Positions 7,550 through 16,605 of a DNA stretch of 20,280 nt are shown piece after piece (within the stretch, counting starts at the first letter, position 1; every line of letters starts with the position of its first letter). Source of the stretch: Thalassiosira profunda (taxonomy: Eukaryota; Bacillariophyta; Thalassiosirophyceae; Thalassiosirales; Thalassiosiraceae); NCBI GenBank assembly GCA_036939355.1, contig JALLAP010000297.1:1-20280 (forward strand), given 5' to 3'. The notes under the pieces were generated by a model. The model saw nothing but the letters and a program-made list of their open reading frames with translations, did not search any database and was not told the DNA's origin. Position numbers and translations under genes: made by a program.

Positions 7550-10324
7550 ATGGCGGCGTCCCTCGCCCTCCTCGTCGCGGCCTGCGCCCTCTCCCCGTGC
7601 TCGGCCTTCGTCCCGCCGCCGGCGGGCCTCGTCGGCGGCGCGGCATTGGCGGAGGAGGCGCCCTTTGCATCGCTGCCGAGGGAGGCGCGTCGCCGGCTCC
7701 CCTTCAATGCTGATGGCCGCTCCCCCGTCCCACTGGCGGCCTCGTCCGCCGCCGACACCGCAGCCAAACCTGCAACCAATGCCGAATACAAGTACGCCAA
7801 CTACGACAAGCCGATAGTGCTACTGGGCCTGTCGTCGTCCCCCCAATCGAACGAACTGCAGCGCCTCGCCCTGTCGCTGAGCGGGGCCCTGGCTGGAAAC
7901 GACGCGCGGCGGATGCAGACTACGCTGGAGAAGCTGGAGCGGAGCCAGGGCGCGGGGCTGGTCGGAGACGAGGGCGAGAATGCCAGCGATGACAAGCAAG
8001 AGCCGAAGGTGGCGGGCATCTCCCTCTCGGCGCTGGGCCTCGACGAGGACGGCCCGTTCGTATTGGACGCCGAGCTGATTCGGGATCTGATACGGAAAAA
8101 GACCCTCTCGCTGACCTCCGGCGTGATCGTGCTGGACTTCAACCACGCCGCCTTTCAGAGCGCGGAAGGATACAACGCCAAGGAATTCGAGGTGGATTTG
8201 ATCCGCGCGCTGGGATCGGTGGCCAAGCAATTGTACGAACAGGAGGGATTGCTGTCGGTGTATGTGAATGTCCAGCCCGCAACCGAGGGGGCGATGAGCG
8301 ACGAGGCCCAGGAGCGGAGAAAGACGATCGAGGAGGAGGTATTGATTCCCTTTTCGGACTACGAGGTGTGCGTCAAGGACGAGGGCTTGGAGAACCAAGG
8401 GGGATGGACTGACGTCGAGTGGGAGTTGCAGCGCCTCGTCGCCCGGGCGTTGCTGCCGCCGCCGGTGGTGGGCGCCACGGGAACGTCGAACAGCGCCGAT
8501 TTGGTGATGGGGATGAACACCTTCTTCCTTTCGTTGTCCTTCCCGGAGGTGGAAGACGCCGCCCCCTACGTGAAACGGATGTGCGAGGACGTCGACTCGA
8601 TGGAATACCGCGTCGATTTGCTGGCGGCCGCCAAAGACTATTTGGCCAAGGGCGACGGAGCGTGCGACGACGGCGCCAAGGATCCGAGGTTCGACATACT
8701 GCACCAGCAGCAGCGCCTCCGCGCCATGTGTCGGCCGCACGCCCGGCGGGCGCCGGCGCTGCCGTTCGCCGGGTCGGGGATGATCGACGATGCGTTGCCG
8801 GTGGTGTACACCGTTCGCACGGCGCACCAGGCGGGGACGTGGCCGGACGATGAGGCAGGGATCAAGCAAATGTTCGACCTGCTGGACTTGGGGCTGCGCA
8901 GCGGCGTCGAGGTGCTGGACGTGGAGAGCGCGTGGGATGCCAAGCTGACGGACAAACTGCTTCACAAAGCACAGCAAAGGTACACGTCGCTGATCTTGGG
9001 AAGCCACCACGTCGTCGGCGAGGAGGTGTCGCTGGACGAGGCCGTCCGGCTCTACCGGCAGTGCCGCATGGACGACCGCGCGCACGGCGCCAAGGTCGTC
9101 CTCAGCATCGACGGGAACGACAACGACGAGGACCAGCTGGCTTATAAAGCGGCCCTCGCCGCGGCCAAATTGGACGCGCCGGAGATACCCTACATTGGCC
9201 TCATCCTCGGCGAGCAGGGATCATACTCCCGCATCCTCAACCCGCGCTTCACTCCGGTGACGCACGAGGCGTTGCCGGCCAAGGCGGCCCCGGGCCAATT
9301 GACCGCCGCAGAGATCATGGCCGGGCGGGTATTGATGGGCCAGATCCCCGCGCAGCGCTACGCGATTTTGGGACACAACATTGCGTACAGCGTCAGCCCG
9401 CAGATGCAGGGTGGGGCCTTTGCCGCAGTCAAACTTCCACACACCTACACCCGCGCCGACGTGGAGAAGGTCGAACAGTTCGTCGAGGGGCCCGTATGGA
9501 ACGACGACAACTTCGGCGGGTGCTCGGTGACGATACCGCACAAGCAGAGCATCATCCTGCACGTGGACGTGCTGACCGATGCTGCAAAAGAAATTGGGAG
9601 CGTGAACACGGTAATCGTCAAGAAGGACATGCGTGGCACACGAGTGCTGATTGGGGAGAATACCGACTGGAAGGGCATTTACAACCCGCTGCAGCGGAGG
9701 TTGGGCGATGGGGCCGGCAACCAGGGAGAGGGCACGAAGTACGCTCTGATCCTTGGCGGAGGGGGCACCGCCCGCGCGGCCGCCTACGCCGCCAACAAGC
9801 TGGGCCTCGAGCGGATTTACTTCAACCGCACGCCGGAAAAGGCCAGGGATCTGGGGAAGGAGTTTGGGGGCGTGGTGGCTAGCAGCCTCGAGAGCGACCC
9901 AGACAGCAAGGACTCGCTCGGGGCAATACTATCGGAGAACGAGGGCAGCGTTGCAGTGGTCCTCAGTACGCTCCCTGCGGCGGCAGAGTTCCAGCTCCCA
10001 GAATGGATGCTCGACGGCAGCAGCGGCTCGCTCCCAGTCGTATTCGACGGTGAGTTTTGTGGGGGGCAATTATGATGTGCACTGGATTGTGCTATTTGCA
10101 AATCTAACCCCGCCTCCTGCCTCCCAGTCAACTACAAACCGTACAACACGGCGTTGCTCCTGCAAGCTACCGACCGGGGCTGCGACGTCGTGCGGGGATC
10201 GGAAATGCTGTGGGAGCAGGGTGTGGGGCAGTTCGAGCTGTGGACGGGACGGACGGCCCCGTACGGCGTGATGAAGAGGGTGGTGTTGGAAAATTGCTTA
10301 CCAAGCGACGGCGAGGAGAAGTAG
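7550..10324 (+). CDS. Plastid-targeted 3-dehydroquinate dehydratase / shikimate dehydrogenase fusion
   Basis: Bifunctional shikimate-pathway enzyme of 898 residues: 3-dehydroquinate to 3-dehydroshikimate (type I DHQ dehydratase), then NADPH reduction to shikimate. Exons are 7550–10049 and 10128–10324; the 78-nt intron (GTGAGT…CCCAG) is needed to reach the conserved SDH C-terminus ([15 protein letters not shown]). Residues 1–19 are a signal peptide ending CSA|FVPPP, an ASAF-like site, so it probably acts in the plastid stroma. Residues ~85–310 form an extra domain of unknown function. DHQ dehydratase (~318–590): EYR at 352–354, D457/E459, H487 (GSHH), K515 as probable Schiff-base Lys, R561 (SRI), Q583 (APGQ); the Ser usually before APGQ is Ala579. 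SDH (~600–890): YSVSPQM from 613, with QG at 620–621 where HN is usual; Lys665 (IPHK), NTD with D706, and the GGGGTARA dinucleotide loop from 736. The fusion order matches plant DHQD/SDH. Confidence 0.93.
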
Positions 10325-10548
10325 ACGAACCTGAATCTGAATAAGCGAAGGAGTCTGTTATCTCAAAGTGCACATCTTATGCACTTCCTCCCCGTGGCAA
10401 CATTAGAAGCATTCCTAAGGATGGGAGTGATGAATCAACCCTTCAAGATATAGCAGAACACAACTGTACAGGTAAGTCTCGCAGAAGCATTTGCGTGAGG
10501 TCGCCGGGCAATCATTTCCCGGGGGTGTCATGGAACCGCGATGGAATC
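10325..10548. other. Convergent intergenic spacer with a small hairpin
   Basis: 3' regions of two converging genes. AAGTGCA at 10366–10372 and TGCACTT at 10380–10386 form a 7-bp stem with a 7-nt loop, 42 nt after the shikimate-enzyme stop. This could be a chance hairpin; no canonical AATAAA signal is evident nearby. Confidence 0.35.
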
Positions 10549-11252
10549 TCATGCCTTGTAGGTGTAGCTGACAGTCCGCCGGTGTCCCGTCGCCTTCGCC
10601 GCCGGAGGCGCCGCCGCCCCCTCGCTCGGAAGCTTCACCGTGGGGCCCGACTGCGCTCGTTGCGGCGGAGGCGGCGGGGCTGCCGCGGACGACGACGAGA
10701 ACCACCAAGATTTGTTGGGGGGCTCCAGCACGGTGTTCTGCATCTCCCGGCTGGGATCGGAGAGAAGATATCGAATTGACACGTGATGTGAGCGTTGGCA
10801 AAAGGCAGAGGATTTGTTGCGCAGCAAGACGAAGCTCACCTGGCGTCCAGCAATCCCTGGTCGAGCCGGCGGTGCCGCGATTGGTCCGGGTCGGGCTCGA
10901 CGGCCACGATGGGCTGCTTCTTCCGCGCGGGGTGGACGTGGGTCGACCGCGCCCGGCCGCGGCTGCTGGAGAGGTCGCCCGATTGGGCCATTTCCTTGCG
11001 GAGATAGGATGTCTTGGCCTTTTATTGCAACAACATCACATGAAATGAGCATAAATAATGGCACGGATCGTTGCAGTGAATATAAATATCTTTGTTGCTT
11101 GCCTTGGCCCGGACCTCCGCGAGGTTGCCGTTTCCGGACGACGAATTCGATAATGATACCTTCCTAGTGACCCGTCCTGGGGCCGAGTGCGAGGACAGGG
11201 GAGCGCCGCCTCCGCCGCCGCCGCCGCTGCTACCAAACCACGAAAACGGCAT
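10549..11252 (-). CDS. Small unknown basic/Ser-Pro-rich protein, three exons
   Basis: Not recognised. A spliced model gives 168 residues: exons 11252–11103, 10994–10840 and 10750–10549 on the minus strand. Intron 1 (108 nt) is GC–AG with donor AAG|GCAAGC; intron 2 (89 nt) is GTGAGC…CCCAG. Phases 0 and 2 both join cleanly, and 507 nt is a whole number of codons ending in TGA. The product has a Gly run after [10 protein letters not shown], a helical charged middle ([15 protein letters not shown] … [20 protein letters not shown]), and a Ser/Ala/Pro-rich tail ending [11 protein letters not shown]. There is no TM segment or signal peptide. If the GC–AG intron is not used, translation could start at ATG 10991 and give 117 residues. 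It converges on the shikimate enzyme and diverges from the giant membrane protein. Splicing coherence supports a real gene; function is unknown. Confidence 0.6.
10995..11102 (-). other. Probable GC–AG intron
   Basis: On the minus strand the donor reads CCAAG|GCAAGC, matching the strong consensus expected at GC donors, and the acceptor reads CCGCAAG|GAAATGG. It joins two open segments in phase 0. No GT donor nearby preserves the frame. Confidence 0.5.
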
Positions 11253-11704
11253 GGTTATTGTTTTGCCTGATGGTGAACAGAATGAGAGAGCTGGTCGCCG
11301 AGATCTTTTTGCAATGCATATCTACATCCCTTTGAACTTGCAAGTTGTTTGGTGCCTGCAACTGTGTGTCCCTTCCGGTGTTCCTCGCGCAGCTTTGGCC
11401 TTCGGGTTGAAGCGAGAGCCTGCAAATCCGCTGGAATCGACCTCTGTAGAGATCCTACATAGGAATCGACCAAAATTGGGCCAAGAGCGGAGGCAGGGGC
11501 AGCCTCCTTTGGCCATCTTTGGCCATGCAGGAAAGCGGCTGGAAAGCTCCGTCGGAGGGGCCCTCCCATCGAACGGACACGCAGTGATCTGCCAAGCTGC
11601 CGCTGGCACGATGCGGCCGCACATGCATCGACATTATTTTAGCAGGTGGAGGGTGGGCGGCGAACGCCCTCCCCTGCTCCTCATCGGGCACATCGAACGC
11701 TGCC
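11253..11704. other. Divergent intergenic region
   Basis: This 452-bp spacer should hold promoters of the small gene (−) and the giant membrane protein (+). It contains a perfect 12-bp palindrome AACTTGCAAGTT at 11335–11346 and a close direct repeat of TTTGGCCAT near 11508–11526. A long open frame crosses it on the + strand but has no recognisable protein character. Confidence 0.45.
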
Positions 11705-14700
11705 ATGACCGTCCACGGGGAGCACCCGTCGCGGGATGCCGGCGCCAACCAGGGGGGCGACATCGAGGCACTCGTGCGGTCGCTGGCCGAGCGCGTCGCG
11801 CTCCTGGAGGACGGGCACCCATCGTTGGACCAAGAAGGGGATGGCGGATCCGCGGAGAGGCTTTCCGTCCATTCCGGCAGCAGCCTCGTCGTGGACGGCC
11901 TCGTCGAGAAGGAGCATGACGATGTTGTAATGGAGGATGATATGGCCATGCGCATGCAGTTGATTGAGAGGCGGCTGGACGACTACGACGATGAGAAAGA
12001 TGTCATCACCGACGACGATCGATACGCTCTCACCGAGAGCACCTTCTCCTTTTTGATCACTGCGCATCCTTTATCGGTGCCCTTCGCGTTCGCAGTGCTC
12101 TCCGTCGCACTCTCCACAATTTGCCTTGGGCTGACACTAGCGTCTTCCGTCTCCAAAGGCACGAAGGGTAATCCCTTGGGCATTCCGGCCGGCGTCACCC
12201 ATGTCGTGCGAACCGCACAGTTTTTCGGTGAGTGCCGACGCCGGGATTTGGACCAATGTTGTCACATTTCTTACGCTGCTGTGTTTGTTGCATTCCAAAC
12301 CGCAGGGGCAATAGTGGGTAAGCGCGCGACGCATTCTCCTGTATCTTGCAAAGGTAGAAATCCATCCCGCTTGTTGCATTGGATTCTCACGTTCACCTTT
12401 GGCCATGTTCCAGGCGTGCTAATGGAAGGTGAGTTTCTACCCGTTGATAAGCCGTGCAACTACGTGCACAATTGCTCACAAAATCATCCTGCATTGCCCA
12501 GATGAAATCCCACAAGGCCTGCAGCTCATTGCAAACGCGGCAGGCCACGCCCTTCTGCTAAATGGCCGGAAAGAAGTGCGCAAAAGAGTGATCGTCTCAT
12601 CCATTTTCAGGCTGGTGGTTGGGTATCTCTTCCTTTCCAGTCTGTTCATCAACATCGCTNGTGATCGTCTCATCCATTTTCAGGCTGGTGGTTGGGTATC
12701 TCTTCCTTTCCAGTCTGTTCATCAACATCGCTCAGAACGCCGACGTGCTGGAGATCTTTTACGATGTTTTGGCGCTCGAGTTTGTCGAGAAGTGAGTGGT
12801 CCGAAGATGCTTCGTTTTGCATTAGTCTCCTGCTCACCAACTCTAACCTGGTACTCGCTCGTTCCGCAGCATCGATGACACTACGTATGCCCTAGGCAAG
12901 TGACGTTCTCTTGAAATGCATGTGCCTGAATGATCTTCTCATCTTCTTCTCTCGCAAATGCAGCGAAACGAGGCTTCTTTGGGAAGACGATGCTGATGGC
13001 AGCTAATGCGAGGTACACCCTCACATTGTCAGGAATTCCAGAACAGAGACAATCGATTGAGGCCAGATCAACTCTCGAGAATGAACGCAGATTATCGATA
13101 TCTGGCTTGCTCGCTTCCAACAACCGTACAAACTACATCGTTCGGTTTGTCTACTTCCTCAATGCAGCGGTTGTCTTGGCGGGACTGGCGTACATTGCTG
13201 CGAAGCAAGACGGTGGGCATTACCGCTGCAACACAATCAGCGTTCTGTTCGATGAGGTGATTTGGGAAGATGCCCTCGTCTTGCGCGATGATCGCGTCGA
13301 AGAGCGGCTGCTCCTATATCCGTATTTCAATGGACTCTACATGGGTGAGATTAACTGTTTCTCTTGTTGCACTCTCGGCGCCAGCGCCACATCTCATCAA
13401 ATGCAACTTGTCGATTCCTGAAGAGGACGGCACGCACGATGGATATCCGAGATATGTCGAGGCGAATAAATACGATGGTCGTTCTCAGTTTGGCGCGTCA
13501 GTGACCGGGGCAGAGCTGGTGTATTGCAGCGAAATCGCTTCTTGGATCTTCAGGTATGAGGACATTCTTCCGCAGAACGAATGCTTCTGGCTTTGGAGAA
13601 GTCCCCAGACTCAGGACTATGACATAGTCACGGCCGCTGAAGGTCCTTGGGAGGCCTGGATTGGGGAAGTGAAGCCTCTCGCAGAAGTTGCGATTACGTG
13701 CAATGAGTGTTCCGAACGATCGGACTGCAACTACCATGGGAATTGCGTAGACAGCGTTTGTCAATGCTTCGATACGCACTTTGGAGACTCCTGCGAATTT
13801 GAGTTGCCGTGCCCAGNGCGTAGACAGCGTTTGTCAATGCTTCGATACGCACTTTGGAGACTCCTGCGAATTCGAGCTGCCGTGCCCAGTCCTGTCGACA
13901 GAGAAGGCGCAGAAGTTTGGTAAGAGAAGACATTGCGCGTGCCTTGGTCGAGCATACCTATGTCACCTTCTCATTCGATGCACTCTCTTTTTCAGACTCT
14001 GACGGTAACATACTGTGGCAGCAAGACAACCTGATAAAGGATACGGGTCACAGGATTTACAACCGTCCGGTAAGATTGTTTCACGGTGCATTCTTTTGGA
14101 CGCCTCCTTGTTGTCTGAAATGTCTTACCATCTGTTGCAGATTTACATCCAGGAAGGATTGAGCGGAGAGCCTTACGATTTGAGACTGCACAAGTGAGTG
14201 AACGTCGGCTGTTTATGATCGCTTGTTCTTCTTATGCATTCATGACTTGTGTTTGCTTCTTCAGAATCCTAGAGAAAGAAGTTACGGCGATACCATCACA
14301 TCAGCCCTCTGGTTTGCCATCGATTGAACCATCGTGGTCGCCTTCATCCAATCCAACAGATCTACCTTCAGCCTCACCGTCAGAGTCGAAGGTTCCCACA
14401 TACTCGCCAACGCGGATACCTTCGATATCACCTTCGGCATCGCCTTCGCTCCCTCCCATCTTGCCTGGAACTACCCGGGCACCCTATACACCTGTGCCAA
14501 CTGCTGTAGTGCCAATAGGTGGCACTACAACAGTAGGAACCAACAAGACTCTGCCGCCCACGCCATTAGTGACCCGGCCGCCGGAGCCGACGAGTCCGGC
14601 CCCTATCACGCCGTTCCCGACTGAGCCTCTGCGCACCCAGAACGACTATGAAACAAATCCCGACTTTGCCGACTGGGACGAGTGAGTACACTTGATCGAC

Positions 14701-16529
14701 TTCGCTCCGCCAAACCCCTGTGGCATTACCTTCGCTTACTCCTTGCCGTATCTTTGGACCAACAGCTTCTTTGAAGCCAAACCTTTGCACGATCTCGAAG
14801 AGATTATGGAAGATTATGCGGTCGTCCTCTCTTATTCGGGCTCTCGTTTCTACGGGACCATTGTCAATTCCACCGCAACCCTTGGAGACTTGTTCCCTGA
14901 AGATTACCATGCATTTTGGTCCGATTCGTTTGATGTGAACCGCACATTTATCATCAGCGACTCGACCTTTGGCTCGACATTGGAAGGGGTTGATTGGTTC
15001 GAAATGAGACGGCGAATCAATACCGGGCTACGGGCTGAACCCCAACGTGCAGTTTTCGTATGGGCCATTTGGAGCGCTGATACCCTTGATGAATTATCCG
15101 TGAGTCCCGTGTTTCAAGTGTGGTTGGTTGAAGTACGTGCTTTTGTTTCTCACATGACTTTCGTGGCAGTGGCGCTGGATTCTTCCATTGCCTCGAGACC
15201 ACACCAAGCCCGAGCGTATCGCCGTCGTCATCTCTTTCTCCATCGGGCGTGCCGTCGACTTCTATCTCTCCAACTTCGTGCATCTCTGTCGATCTCAAAA
15301 TTGCACGCCAGTCTCCTACAGAGATAACCCCATTTCCTACGGAGGCACCAACTGCATCGCCTACAGACATTACGCCTGCCCCTACTCCGGTACGCGTGCT
15401 TTGCCTCGATCGATCGTACATGATATGTGCAGCCTTCATTCATCTCATTGTTGCCATTCTGCTGAATCCAATCTTCTTCTATCAAAGGATACCACGGCAA
15501 TGGGAACCAATCAAACTCTCTCTCCAACTCCTGGGCCTGCAACGCCATCTCCAATAACTCCATTTCCTACAGTGGAAACCCCACTTCCTACAACGCGGTA
15601 TACCTCAGACACTCGCTCCTTTGCCTGGAGCATTTCTGCTGTGATAAACGACGGAACACGGGTCACTCTGTTTGAAAACGAGATACCGGCTCAATGGGAC
15701 GACGACTGGTCCTACCGTCTCTCAATCATGCCCTCGAACGAATCGCACACATTCTGCCTGGACGAAGGCGACTATGAGTTCACTTTTGAGGATTCCTGGC
15801 CACAGTTTCAATACAATCTGACGTCGAATGGGAGAGAAATTGGGCGAGGTATTCACAGCCGCATAATCAGCTTTTCCCTTCCATTCGAGGCCGTAGTAGC
15901 GATCCCTCCCCCGCCAGTGGGCCAACCATCACTGCCCGTCCCAACAGATGCGTTCAATTGCCCTGCGGTAAGTATCTCTCGAGAAAAGTTGCTTCGATTG
16001 TCATTCACTCTCAAACCTTTGTCGTAAACTCGAGCAGGCGTCCTTCGTAGGCTGCACTGCCAAAGACCCCACTAACCCTGTGGACGAGTGTGACGATGTT
16101 GGCCAACCCTGTCCAAACTCACAGACAGACGAATACTGCTGTCTGGACGATTGCCCGCGGAACTACTGCACCTCCACGCAGGCAAACCCGGAGTCTGGCA
16201 CTGTGGTCTCAGCTCCAGAACAGCCCGAATGCTTTCCTGTCGACATCATCGTTGGAAACGACGATTCGCCAGTCATTATAAAGTGGGTTGTCTTCCCGTC
16301 CAATGCCAACGGGATGCCTGTAGACGAAGGACCTGAGGAGTACTTTGGTGCCTACGACTGGAAAACATACACCACATGCCTGCTCGAAGGTGATTACGAG
16401 ATTGCTTTCCTCTCGGACACCGGCATATCTTTCTACAGTTTGACCACGGGTGGGGAACTGATAGTCAGTGGAGGGAAATCGCAGGGAGACATTGCTGTTA
16501 CATTCTCCCTCCCTCGCGCAGGGAAGTAG
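11705..16529 (+). CDS. Giant EGF/PSP-linker membrane protein, 14 exons, diatom-type
   Basis: Exons: 11705–12227, 12306–12317, 12414–12428, 12502–12791, 12870–12895, 12964–13344, 13424–13919, 13996–14069, 14141–14193, 14265–14681, 14766–15099, 15198–15389, 15488–15967, 16038–16529. With each N join collapsed (73 nt removed apiece) the total is 3639 nt, 1212 residues, in frame throughout. Order: acidic cytosolic-like N-terminus; TM1 ~120–147; TM2 213–236 (SSIFRLVVGYLFL); the segment EIFYDVLALEFVE with YALAKRGFFG; TM3 322–344; then a Cys-containing, probably extracellular part with an EGF-like cluster (~484–515, SDCNYHGNC), Pro/Ser/Thr linkers, and a tail with a Cys-rich segment (DECDDVGQPC) and two similar beta-type modules (CLDEGDYEF, CLLEGDYEI). 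From memory this resembles an expanded diatom family of unknown function. The acceptor of the 15100–15197 intron is the least certain; AG at 15169 has a better tract but breaks frame. A sensor or adhesion role is only inference. Confidence 0.72.
12306..12317 (+). other. 12-nt micro-exon (exon 2)
   Basis: Flanked by CCGCAG on the left and GTAAGC on the right; encodes the centre of G-A-I-V-G in phase 1. It connects exon 1 (…RTAQFF) to exon 3 without disturbing the frame. Confidence 0.7.
12414..12428 (+). other. 15-nt micro-exon (exon 3)
   Basis: Flanked by TTCCAG and GTGAGT; adds V-L-M-E in phase 1 before exon 4 (DEIPQG). Because both micro-exons are multiples of three, either could be skipped without a frameshift. 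Confidence 0.7.
12588..12732. repeat. Unmerged 72-bp duplication around a single-N join
   Basis: Positions 12588–12659 and 12661–12732 are identical and separated only by N at 12660. The repeat falls inside TM2 of the giant gene; retaining both copies adds 73 nt and breaks the frame, while collapsing them restores it. This marks an assembly join rather than biology. Confidence 0.95.
12896..12963 (+). other. GC–AG intron
   Basis: Donor CTAG|GCAAGT and acceptor AATGCAG|CG. The GC donor yields YALAKRGFFG in frame. Using the GT four bases on would shift the frame, so the GC donor is preferred. Confidence 0.7.
13745..13889. repeat. Second unmerged 72-bp duplication around a single-N join, with two SNPs
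   Basis: Positions 13745–13816 and 13818–13889 match except T/C at 13800/13873 and at 13804/13877. Both changes are synonymous (Phe TTT/TTC, Leu TTG/CTG) in the EGF-like segment. The pattern fits overlapping contigs from two haplotypes. Confidence 0.93.
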
Positions 16530-16605
16530 GAGGGCTTTTGCAGGAATGAATAATATGCGTTGAGTAATGTTGAGTATGGTAATGTTGAATAGACAGCGCA
16601 AACAC

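Noticed and set aside
7195..7800. Long minus-strand open frame opposite the shikimate-enzyme start
   Set aside because: Only its downstream part from ATG 7365 is real (MFS exon 1). The rest is antisense to the plastid leader and has no protein character.
7820..9085. 421-codon minus-strand open frame inside the DHQD/SDH gene
   Set aside because: It is antisense to a strongly recognised enzyme, rich in Arg/His/Gln, and a product of GC-biased codon thirds.
7209..10062. Shared 14-base string TTCGACGGTGAGTT at the first donor of both the MFS and shikimate genes
   Set aside because: Eight of the bases are donor consensus and the rest encode Phe-Asp; chance is sufficient and no wider similarity exists.
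11092..11919. 275-codon plus-strand open frame crossing the intergenic region
   Set aside because: It overlaps the small spliced gene and the first exon of the giant gene in other frames, and reads as unstructured Arg/Pro-rich sequence.
12588..13889. The 72-bp direct repeats as a biological tandem repeat or CRISPR-like array
   Set aside because: Each has only two copies with a single N between, equal length, and collapsing them restores the reading frame; these are assembly overlaps.
15100..15169. Intron of the giant gene ending at the stronger AG at 15169
   Set aside because: It would put the next exon in a frame that ignores the clear Pro/Ser/Thr linker; AG at 15197 keeps it, though transcript data should decide.
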